In this document: piece after piece, positions 1 through 5,250 of the stretch
How positions within the stretch are numbered: position 1 is the stretch's first letter
Layout of the letters: every line of letters begins with the position of its first letter
From: Candidatus Omnitrophota bacterium
GTDB taxonomy: Bacteria; Omnitrophota; Gorgyraeia; Gorgyraeales; Gorgyraeaceae
Length of the DNA stretch: 5,732 nt
Reading direction: 5' to 3'
NCBI GenBank assembly: GCA_018817035.1
Contig: JAHIUV010000139.1
Coordinates: forward strand, 1-5,732
The notes under the pieces: generated by a model
Told to the model about the DNA's origin: nothing
Databases searched by the model: none
What the model saw: the letters and a program-made list of their open reading frames with translations, nothing else
Made by a program: the position numbers and the translations under genes

Positions 1-25
1 CATTTGTCGGCTCGCTCGAACAATA
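1..25 (+). repeat. Partial REP-like hairpin element cut by the window edge
   Basis: The sequence GCTCGAACAATA at 14-25 matches the 3' arm and AATA tail of the plus-oriented elements at 1434-1455 and 5297-5334. The 5' arm (GTTCTCGAC) would lie outside the window. Positions 26-43 after it are AT-rich and show nothing recognisable. Confidence 0.55.
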
Positions 26-64
26 TTTCAAAATAAAATCCCGAACCTGCAAAAAGACAATATT

Positions 65-92
65 CTTCGAGCGAACGCAGTGAGTCGAGAAG
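65..92 (-). repeat. REP-like hairpin element, C:G subtype, copy 1
   Basis: The ends CTTCGAGC and GTCGAGAAG pair as CTTCGA with TC(GA)GAAG, leaving a 2-nt GA bulge on the 3' side. The loop is GAACGCAGTGA. It is assigned to the minus strand because the AATA-tail orientation, used to orient all copies, reads that way. Confidence 0.75.
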
Positions 93-132
93 ATAATTTT
101 AAAGCTACAGTAACCTGCAAAAAGACAATATT

Positions 133-160
133 CTTCGAGCGAACGCAGTGAGTCGAGAAG
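133..160 (-). repeat. REP-like hairpin element, C:G subtype, copy 2
   Basis: This is identical to the element at 65-92 and was produced by the 68-bp tandem duplication. It is the copy nearest the def stop codon, 12 bases away. Confidence 0.75.
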
Positions 161-172
161 ATAATTTTAAAG

Positions 173-700
173 CTATAGCTCTATGCAGACTTTTGTGGAA
201 ATCTGCTTTAGGATCTTTTTTCTCTTGAAAAAATTTACGCGGTCTATAAACAGGATGCCGTCCAGGTGGTCTATTTCGTGCTGCAGGATCCTGGCCAGTA
301 CGCCGCCTGTCTCTATTTTTATTTCTTTGCCGTCAGGGCCAAGCGCCTCCATTACCACTGACTCAGGCCTGATAACATCGCTCGTAACACCGGATACACT
401 CAAACACCCCTCGCAAAAACCGCACCTGCCTTTTTGCTTTATGATCCTCGGGTTAAAGAAGATGTACGGAACTCCTTTATTATTGCTCGTGGCATCTTCC
501 ACCACTATGACACGCTTCAAAATGCCCACCTGAGGCGCGGCCAGGCCTATGCCGTCAAATTCGCGCATGGCCTCTATCATGTCGGAAGCAAGCTGGCGTT
601 CTTTATCCCCTATATTACGCACAACAGCGCTTTTCTTGCTTAATATCTTGTCCGGATATTTCCTGATCTTTAATTTACCCATAGGTTTATATTTTAACAT
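173..700 (-). CDS. def: Peptide deformylase
   Basis: This metalloenzyme removes the N-formyl group from the initiator methionine of nascent proteins in the cytoplasm. All three family motifs are present: GIGLAAPQVG (residues 50-59), EGCLSV (97-102) and HEIDH (141-145). C99, H141 and H145 are the metal ligands and E142 is the catalytic acid/base. The length (175 aa) is normal. Motif 2 continues with Ser-Gly where most type 1 enzymes have Pro-Gly, a mild deviation. The start is uncertain. ATG at 700 has AAGGAG only 1 nt upstream, which is too close, while the second ATG (682, giving MGKLKIRKYPD) fits the family N-terminus but lies 19 nt from that SD. An in-frame TGA just upstream excludes longer forms. 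def commonly follows priA directly; here a divergent TPR gene and repeats separate them. The stop codon lies inside a repeat unit. Confidence 0.96.
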   Translation of the reverse strand: MLKYKPMGKLKIRKYPDKILSKKSAVVRNIGDKERQLASDMIEAMREFDGIGLAAPQVGILKRVIVVEDATSNNKGVPYIFFNPRIIKQKGRCGFCEGCLSVSGVTSDVIRPESVVMEALGPDGKEIKIETGGVLARILQHEIDHLDGILFIDRVNFFKRKKILKQISTKVCIEL

Positions 701-701
701 A

Positions 702-707
702 CTCCTT
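702..707 (-). promoter_or_regulatory. Shine-Dalgarno sequence AAGGAG of def, oddly placed
   Basis: The minus strand reads AAGGAG-T-ATG, leaving a 1-nt spacer to the first ATG (700) and 19 nt to the second (682). Neither spacing is optimal, so this site does not settle the start. No other in-frame ATG, GTG or TTG lies between the two. Confidence 0.5.
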
Positions 708-712
708 CAATC

Positions 713-741
713 TTGACAACGGCATAACCTTGCTGTAAAAT
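713..741 (+). promoter_or_regulatory. Near-consensus sigma70 promoter for the TPR gene
   Basis: TTGACA (713-718) and TAAAAT (736-741) are separated by exactly 17 nt. The -35 hexamer is perfect and the -10 matches TATAAT at five of six bases. Transcription would be expected to start near 748-750, on or just before the ATG at 750, so the message would be leaderless or nearly so. No Shine-Dalgarno sequence precedes that ATG, which agrees. The promoter lies in the 49-bp gap shared with def, so binding of polymerase here could interfere with def expression. Confidence 0.7.
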
Positions 742-745
742 TATG
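740..745 (-). promoter_or_regulatory. Possible -10 box (CATAAT) for def
   Basis: On the minus strand CATAAT lies about 40 nt upstream of the def ATG. No convincing -35 is found 16-18 nt upstream, where the sequence falls inside the start of the TPR gene. The box overlaps the TPR promoter -10 on the opposite strand, so the two would be mutually exclusive if both are real. Confidence 0.2.
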
Positions 746-749
746 CTAT

Positions 750-1349
750 ATGACAAATGACATAAATGAAAAAGATCTCAAAGAGTTCTATGATAAAGGT
801 GTCCTGGCGCTTGAAAAAAAGAACTATGACTACGCTGTCGAGATATTTTCCCAGATAGTCTCGTCAAAATATGATCATCTCGAGGCCAGGCATTACCTGC
901 ACCTGTCATCAAAGAATAAGGCAGGTGACACCAAGCCTTCGCTCATCACGAACGTTATCAATTATATCAATAGTTTTTTCGGAGCCCTATCCGCTGAGTT
1001 ACTGCTTAAAAAAGGCAACATTGCCGGCGCCCTTGAAAAATTAGAAAAGGTGATCGCGTCCAATCCCAATGACACGAAAGCCATTAAAAAAATAGCGGAC
1101 ATATTTTATAAAAATAACCAAAACTATCACGCCATCCAGAACCTTGAGGAAGTCAAAGCCATTGACGCCAATGATGTCGAGGCATTAAAAAAATTGGGTG
1201 ACTTATACCTCAGAAAAGAAGACTATAAAAACGCTAAGTCCAATTACGAAACCGCTCTCAAAATCGACCCCGGAGATACCGAAGCCCTCAAGGCCCTAAA
1301 GAACCTGGACGCGCTAGGCACGATCCAACGCGAATTCAAAAACGAATAA
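750..1349 (+). CDS. Tetratricopeptide repeat protein
   Basis: The protein (199 aa) is built largely of TPR helix pairs. One repeat covers about residues 13-46 and three more in register cover about 79-112, 113-146 and 147-180, with typical signatures such as G.L.L...DY..A...YE.AL.IDP at 150-174. Residues 47-78 form a less regular linker with a hydrophobic helix (65-80) but no clear transmembrane segment. There is no signal peptide and no catalytic domain, so it is probably a cytoplasmic scaffold; the partner cannot be told from the sequence. The C-terminal tail (181-199) is short and charged. The gene diverges from def, has its own strong promoter with no visible ribosome binding site, and its TAA stop lies in the first bases of a repeat copy. 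It interrupts an otherwise minus-strand run of genes, which suggests insertion or rearrangement. Confidence 0.9.
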   Translation: MTNDINEKDLKEFYDKGVLALEKKNYDYAVEIFSQIVSSKYDHLEARHYLHLSSKNKAGDTKPSLITNVINYINSFFGALSAELLLKKGNIAGALEKLEKVIASNPNDTKAIKKIADIFYKNNQNYHAIQNLEEVKAIDANDVEALKKLGDLYLRKEDYKNAKSNYETALKIDPGDTEALKALKNLDALGTIQREFKNE

Positions 1350-1394
1350 TTTTAAAGATACAGCAACCTGCAAAAGGACAATATTCTTCGAGCG
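1346..1394 (+). repeat. Third copy of the 44-175 repeat module, direct orientation
   Basis: Positions 1346-1394 match 93-141 at 46 of 49 bases; the differences are at 1358, 1364 and 1376. The module runs from ATAATTTTAAAG through AACCTGCAAAA to the first arm of the hairpin. It begins at the TPR stop codon (TAA at 1347-1349). Together with the copies at 44-175 it brackets the def-TPR pair with direct repeats, offset by 1253 bp. Confidence 0.85.
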
Positions 1395-1452
1395 GAGTGC
1401 CGAAGGCACGTAGTCGAGAAGCAACGCGCATGAGTTCTCGACAAGCTCGAAC
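1386..1452. repeat. Inverted pair of REP-like hairpins (BIME-like) between TPR and priA
   Basis: The first element (1386-1421, minus orientation, C:G subtype) has arms CTTCGAGC and GTCGAGAAG and a loop that forms its own stem, GTGCC-GAA-GGCAC. The second (1434-1452, plus orientation, G:C subtype) is GTTCTCGACAAGCTCGAAC with almost no loop. A spacer of 12 nt separates them. The inner arms, GTCGAGAA (1413-1420) and TTCTCGAC (1435-1442), are also complementary, so the pair could form one larger hairpin. It lies in the convergent TPR/priA gap, where a bidirectional terminator or mRNA-end protector would be useful, but no T-tract follows. Confidence 0.75.
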
Positions 1453-1501
1453 AATACTCTTCAGACAAAGCCTTGATCTTATCCGCCAGAGACAGGCATA
1501 G

Positions 1502-1522
1502 TCGAAGAACAATATTCTTCGA
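1502..1522. repeat. Perfect 8-bp stem hairpin at a repeat junction
   Basis: TCGAAGAA (1502-1509) pairs with TTCTTCGA (1515-1522) around the 5-nt loop CAATA. It arises where a degenerate plus-oriented element end meets the first 26-bp half-element, so it may be a by-product of repeat rearrangement and not a selected site. Confidence 0.6.
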
Positions 1523-1596
1523 GCGAACGCCATAACAATATTCTTCGAGCGAACGCCATAACAATATTCTTCGAGCGAGCGGAGCGAGTCGAGAAG
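1508..1596. repeat. 26-bp tandem repeats of a truncated element, ending in one full REP-like hairpin
   Basis: The unit AACAATATTCTTCGAGCGAA plus CGCCAT occurs at 1508-1533 and 1534-1559 without a mismatch. A third start at 1560 continues into a complete element at 1569-1596 with loop GAGCGGAGCGA and the closing arm GTCGAGAAG, followed by CAA. The first two units carry only the first arm of the hairpin. The full element ends 8 nt from the priA stop codon (1605-1607), so it would be at the very 3' end of the priA message. Confidence 0.85.
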
Positions 1597-1604
1597 CAAA
1601 ACAT

Positions 1605-3620
1605 CTAATACGGATCCACATCAACCGCTACTATAATTCCTTTTTCCTTCCTCTTGTTCCCTAATACCTTTTCAAGTAAAGACACGATATCCGGCACTTT
1701 ATCCGACTTTAAAAATATATTCCAGTGATATAAACCTTTTATGCGGGAAATCGGCGCCGGCGCGGGCCCCATGAGATTTATTTTTCCGGAATTATCTTCT
1801 TTTTCTATTCTTTGCCTCAATGCCTCTGCCGCCTTTATGACTTTATCTTCTTTATAGCCTTTAAAAGTCAGGGTGACCATATGACAAAAAGGCGGAAGGT
1901 ACAGTTCTTTTCGCAGGGATAATTCCCTGGCGGAAAAACTATTGTAATCATGGGTCTTCGCGGCTTGTATCGCGTAATGGCTCGGCGTATAAGTCTGTAT
2001 GATAACTCTTCCGCCGAGGTCGCTCCGCCCCGCTCGGCCGGCGACCTGAGTCAATAGGTCGAATGTGCGCTCTCCTGCCCTGAAGTCAGGCAGGTTTAAC
2101 GCGACATCGGCGGATATGATACCCACCAGTGTCACCTTTGGGAAATCCAGGCCTTTTGCTATCATTTGTGTACCTATTAAAATATCTATTTTATGGGCTT
2201 TGAACTTAGACAATACCTTTTCGTGCGCGCCGCGTTTGCGCATAGCGTCGGTATCCATGCGGGCGATCCTCGCGCTCGGGAAAAGCCTGTGCGCCTCGCT
2301 CTCGACCTTTTCAGTGCCCATGCCCCAATATCTTACGTAAGCCGAATTACACTCCGGGCATATCTCGGGAGGGTCCATTTTATAATTACAATGATGGCAC
2401 GAAAGTTTTTTTGTGTAAAAATGATATGTAAGGCTGACATTGCAACGCTTGCACGTAAGCACGTAGCCGCATTTTCTGCAGCTTATGAACGTCGAGAACC
2501 CGCGCCTGTTGAGAAAAAGTATTACCTGTTTACCTTCGGAAACATCTTTTGCTATCCATGCGCTAAGGTTTTGGGAAAAAATAAGGAGCTTCTTTACCCT
2601 GGTTAATTCCTCCCTCATATCCACGACCTCGACCTCGGGTAAAAGCCTGAAATCTATCCTTTCGGATAATTCAACCAGTTCATATTTTCCCTGTTTCGCG
2701 GCGTAAAAAGATTCGAGAGACGGGGTAGCGCTTCCCAGGATAGCTATCGCGCCCGAGAGTTCAGCTCTCTTTATCGCGACATCCCTGGCATTGTACCTAG
2801 GAACATCCTCTTGTTTATATGAAGTCTCATGCTCCTCGTCGACCACCACCAGCCCCAGGTCTTTTACAGGCGCGAATATCGCCGAACGCGCGCCCACTAC
2901 TATGCGCGCCTTGCCTGAAACTATCCTCCCCCATTCAGACGCGCGCTTAGAACCCAGGAGTTGAGAATGAAGCACCGCGATCTCGTCTCCGAATCTCGCC
3001 TTGAAACGCGCCACTGTCTGAGGAGTAAGCGATATTTCAGGGACCAGCACTATGCTTGAGTACCCCTTATCCAGCGCGTGAGAAATAGCTTGCAAGTATA
3101 CTTCTGTTTTTCCGCTGCCCGTAACTCCGTGGAGTAAAAATACCTTATGTGTCCTATCGTCTATGCGGGCAATTATGGAATCCAGCGCCTGCTTCTGCTC
3201 GCGCGAAGGCGCCAGGTGCTCGCCGGAACCATCAATAAACTCCTCCACGGCCTCATCGGATTCTTTTAGTTTTCCGAGCCTCGAGGCCTTTGCACTCCTT
3301 TTAAGCACCGCCGGTATAGCCGCTGAAATAGCCTCGCCCCACGACGAATAATAATATTCAGATATCCATTTCGTAAGTTTCAAAAGTGTCTCGTCTATCA
3401 AAGGCGCCTTATCAAGCACGCGGATTATCGGCTTGAGATTTTTTATGTCCGAGTCCGAGCTAAACCCCACCACATAGCCCGCGATATTCTTATACCCGAA
3501 GGAAACCTCGACACAGCTTCCGACCTTTACATCATCCTTAAGCCCCTCGGGAACGATATAAGTAAAAGGCCCCTTGACAGGGCGATTGATGACTATATCC
3601 GCCAATCTTCCTACGCTCAC
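1605..3620 (-). CDS. priA: Primosomal protein N' (replication restart helicase PriA)
   Basis: PriA recognises abandoned replication forks, unwinds the lagging arm 3' to 5' and starts reassembly of the primosome. The N-terminal DNA-binding domain spans about residues 6-105. The helicase core follows, with Walker A GVTGSGKT (165-172), the DEEH box (261-264), GSATPSLES (296-304), GTQMIAKGLDFP (483-494) and QVAGRAGR (525-532). Eight cysteines inserted in the core (381, 384, 390, 393, 408, 411, 421, 424) bind two zinc ions in known PriA proteins. The C-terminal domain ends in the usual DVDPY. At 671 aa it is shorter than the E. coli protein (732) but looks complete. The start is GTG, overlapping the udg stop by 4 bp (GTGA), with GGAG 5 nt upstream, which suggests translational coupling. 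The stop lies 8 nt from a REP-like hairpin. Confidence 0.98.
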   Translation of the reverse strand: MSVGRLADIVINRPVKGPFTYIVPEGLKDDVKVGSCVEVSFGYKNIAGYVVGFSSDSDIKNLKPIIRVLDKAPLIDETLLKLTKWISEYYYSSWGEAISAAIPAVLKRSAKASRLGKLKESDEAVEEFIDGSGEHLAPSREQKQALDSIIARIDDRTHKVFLLHGVTGSGKTEVYLQAISHALDKGYSSIVLVPEISLTPQTVARFKARFGDEIAVLHSQLLGSKRASEWGRIVSGKARIVVGARSAIFAPVKDLGLVVVDEEHETSYKQEDVPRYNARDVAIKRAELSGAIAILGSATPSLESFYAAKQGKYELVELSERIDFRLLPEVEVVDMREELTRVKKLLIFSQNLSAWIAKDVSEGKQVILFLNRRGFSTFISCRKCGYVLTCKRCNVSLTYHFYTKKLSCHHCNYKMDPPEICPECNSAYVRYWGMGTEKVESEAHRLFPSARIARMDTDAMRKRGAHEKVLSKFKAHKIDILIGTQMIAKGLDFPKVTLVGIISADVALNLPDFRAGERTFDLLTQVAGRAGRSDLGGRVIIQTYTPSHYAIQAAKTHDYNSFSARELSLRKELYLPPFCHMVTLTFKGYKEDKVIKAAEALRQRIEKEDNSGKINLMGPAPAPISRIKGLYHWNIFLKSDKVPDIVSLLEKVLGNKRKEKGIIVAVDVDPY

Positions 3621-4249
3621 AATTTCTCCATTATCTTTTTCATGTCCTGCCAGACAAGTTTTTTATCACGCGGATTTCTGAGAAGATACGCGGGGTGGTA
3701 CGTAGGCATGAGATCAATATCTTTAAACCTGTGCCAGTTGCCTCTTAATTTAGTTATCGATGTCGTTGTGTTCAAAAGCGTCTGGCTCGCGAATTTTCCG
3801 AGGCCGCATATGACCTTTGGCTTTACGCATTCTATCTGCGCGTAAAGATGGCCTATACATTCAGATATCTCCTCAGGCATAGGATTCCTGTTCTGCGGCG
3901 GACGGCATTTCAGGATATTGCATATATACACGTCTTCGCGTTTCATTCCCATTGCTTCGATTATCTTTGTTAAAAGCGTTCCTGCCTCGCCGACGAACGG
4001 CCGCCCCAGCCTGTCTTCTTCCCGACCGGGCGCCTCGCCGACGAACATAAGGCGAGCTTTCATATTTCCTTCGCCGAAAACAAGATTATTCCTGGACTTC
4101 GCCAACTGGCACTTCCGGCACCCCATAACCTTGTTCTTTAAAAGCGAAAGCCCCGCGGCTTTGCCCTTTGAAGAGAAAAGGAACTCAAACACCCCGCCTT
4201 CTCTCTCTGCTTCCAGATAATTTCTAAATACCTGCATGATCTTCCGCAT
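3617..4249 (-). CDS. udg: Family 4 uracil-DNA glycosylase (4Fe-4S type)
   Basis: This enzyme excises uracil from DNA, mainly the product of cytosine deamination, and so starts base excision repair. The first catalytic motif is GEAPGREED (residues 71-79) and the second HPAYLLR (185-191). Four cysteines in the family 4 spacing (C44, C47, C115, C131) would hold the iron-sulfur cluster. The segment LGRPFVGEAG (81-90) and CNILKCRPPQNRNP (110-123) are also typical. The basic insertion that marks the covalently binding UdgX subgroup is not seen. At 210 aa it is of normal size, with about 40 residues before the first cysteine. The first ATG (4249) has AGGGG 4 nt upstream; ATG at 4237 is an alternative. 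It follows the xer gene after a short hairpin-containing gap and overlaps priA by 4 bp. Confidence 0.95.
   Translation of the reverse strand: MRKIMQVFRNYLEAEREGGVFEFLFSSKGKAAGLSLLKNKVMGCRKCQLAKSRNNLVFGEGNMKARLMFVGEAPGREEDRLGRPFVGEAGTLLTKIIEAMGMKREDVYICNILKCRPPQNRNPMPEEISECIGHLYAQIECVKPKVICGLGKFASQTLLNTTTSITKLRGNWHRFKDIDLMPTYHPAYLLRNPRDKKLVWQDMKKIMEKL
3625..3629 (-). promoter_or_regulatory. Shine-Dalgarno sequence of priA inside the end of udg
   Basis: The minus strand reads GGAGA followed by AATT and the GTG start, giving 5 nt between GGAG and GTG. This supports the GTG at 3618-3620 as the true priA start even though it overlaps the udg stop codon (TGA at 3617-3619). Confidence 0.7.
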
Positions 4250-4267
4250 AAAACCCCTTTTATCTTC

Positions 4268-4292
4268 ATGTTCGAGGCTAAGCCTCGAACAT
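4268..4292. other. Perfect 11-bp hairpin abutting the xer stop codon
   Basis: ATGTTCGAGGC (4268-4278) and GCCTCGAACAT (4282-4292) are perfect complements around a 3-nt loop (TAA). The xer stop codon occupies 4293-4295, so the hairpin starts directly after it, and it ends 18 nt before the udg ATG. No T-run follows in either direction, so it is not a standard intrinsic terminator. It may mark an mRNA processing or stability boundary between xer and udg. The outer bases GTTCGAG and CTCGAAC resemble the REP-like arms without the bulge, so it may be a diverged member. Confidence 0.8.
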
Positions 4293-5180
4293 TCACGGTC
4301 TTGGGTGAAATTTATGGTGAATAGACTTAAGCCTGTCTTTACTTACGTGCGTATATATCTGCGTGGTGGATATGTCAGAATGGCCCAGCATCTCCTGTAC
4401 TATCCTAAGATCAGCGCCTCTCTCCAGTATATGTGTCGCGAAAGAATGCCTCAGGCTGTGCGGCGTGATCTTTTTCTTTATGCGCGCTTCCCTGGCGTAT
4501 TTTTTTATTAGCTTCCAGAATGTCTGCCTTGACATCGGCCTGCCTAATCTCGTAAGAAAAAGAAAATTGGAAACTTTTTTCTTTAAAAATCCGGCCCTTG
4601 CCTTTTGCATGTATCTATCAATGCTTTCCTTGGCTTTTTTCCCGAAAGGCACTATCCTTTCTTTGTCCCCCTTGCCGAAACACTTAACAAACCTGACTTC
4701 CATATTAAGGTCGTCTATTTTTAAATTAATAAGTTCCGACACGCGCATTCCGGTCGCGTACATAAGCTCCAGGCAGGCCCTGTCTCTCGCGCCCATAGGG
4801 TCTTTTACATTAGGAGCTTTTAAAAGCTCCTCAATTTCATCAAGGTTGAGCGTATCAGGGAGTTTTTTCCACAGCTTAGGGGACTCAACAACGCTCGTTA
4901 CGTCCTCTTTTACCTTATTCTCGTTTAGGAGAAATTTAAAAAAGCTCTTGAGGCACGCGAGCTCCCTGGAGATAGAATTCGACGAAAGCCCCCTGTCCTT
5001 TTCAGCCAGCATAAAAGACGTGACTTTCTGCCGGGTAATGTCGTCCACGGAAGTAACTTTTCTGGATTTAAGATAATTTAAAAACCCGGTGAGATCCCTT
5101 TTATAAGCCTCAAGTGTATTCTTGGCCAACCCTCTCTCCACGGAAAGATACCCCAAAAATTCCTCTATCAGCTCATTCAT
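4293..5180 (-). CDS. xerD: Tyrosine recombinase of the XerC/XerD family
   Basis: Xer recombinases resolve chromosome dimers at dif sites, usually as a XerC-XerD pair acting with FtsK. Numbering from the GTG at 5189 (298 aa), the SAM-like core-binding domain spans about residues 5-90 and the catalytic domain about 115-290. The full active site is visible: R149 (TGMRVSE), K173 (GKGDKER), H244 and R247 (PHSLRH), H270 (LGH) and nucleophile Y279 (IYTH). The length and order match chromosomal Xer proteins and not phage integrases. I prefer the ATG at 5180 (295 aa), since GGTGA lies 5 nt upstream while the GTG at 5189 has no SD at a useful distance. Choosing between XerD and XerC by sequence alone is uncertain, so the symbol is provisional. 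No convincing dif site is nearby. Genes udg and priA follow on the same strand. Confidence 0.93.
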   Translation of the reverse strand: MNELIEEFLGYLSVERGLAKNTLEAYKRDLTGFLNYLKSRKVTSVDDITRQKVTSFMLAEKDRGLSSNSISRELACLKSFFKFLLNENKVKEDVTSVVESPKLWKKLPDTLNLDEIEELLKAPNVKDPMGARDRACLELMYATGMRVSELINLKIDDLNMEVRFVKCFGKGDKERIVPFGKKAKESIDRYMQKARAGFLKKKVSNFLFLTRLGRPMSRQTFWKLIKKYAREARIKKKITPHSLRHSFATHILERGADLRIVQEMLGHSDISTTQIYTHVSKDRLKSIHHKFHPRP

Positions 5181-5250
5181 ACCCGTCACCGTAATTACAA
5201 AAATATTCTCCCTGTAAGTTTTACAACCGATGATTTAATAAGAAAGATAT

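Larger units (their letters stand above)
44..175. repeat. 68-bp tandem duplication, each unit carrying one REP-like hairpin
   Basis: Positions 44-107 and 112-175 are identical over 64 bp, with a period of 68. Each unit reads AACCTGCAAAAAGACAATAT, then the hairpin element (65-92 and 133-160), then ATAATTTTAAAGCTA. The end of the second copy supplies the def stop codon (CTA at 173-175, read as TAG on the minus strand). Read in the def direction, the hairpin is followed by AATATTGTCTTTTTG, so it could weakly terminate or protect the def transcript, but the stem is imperfect and the T-tract is displaced. The perfect identity suggests a recent duplication. Confidence 0.9.

Noticed and set aside
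1508..1596. Possible CRISPR array
   Set aside because: The 26-bp units are directly adjacent with no spacers, only about three starts are present, and there is no cas gene.
1336..1624. Two overlapping minus-strand ORFs of 87 and 90 codons in the TPR-priA gap
   Set aside because: Their translations are the hairpin repeats read through (recurring EEYC and RSKNIV strings); there is no family resemblance and they run over both neighbouring gene ends.
2065..2706. Plus-strand ORFs opposite priA
   Set aside because: They are antisense shadows of a fully conserved PriA helicase core and have no recognisable protein features.
4363..5076. 237-codon plus-strand ORF opposite the xer gene
   Set aside because: The minus strand encodes a complete Xer active site throughout; the opposite frame is a low-complexity Ser/Leu/Phe-rich shadow.
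5196..5225. Promoter for xer (TTGTAA and TATTTT on the minus strand)
   Set aside because: The spacing is only 15 nt and both boxes are poor in an AT-rich stretch, so I do not claim it.
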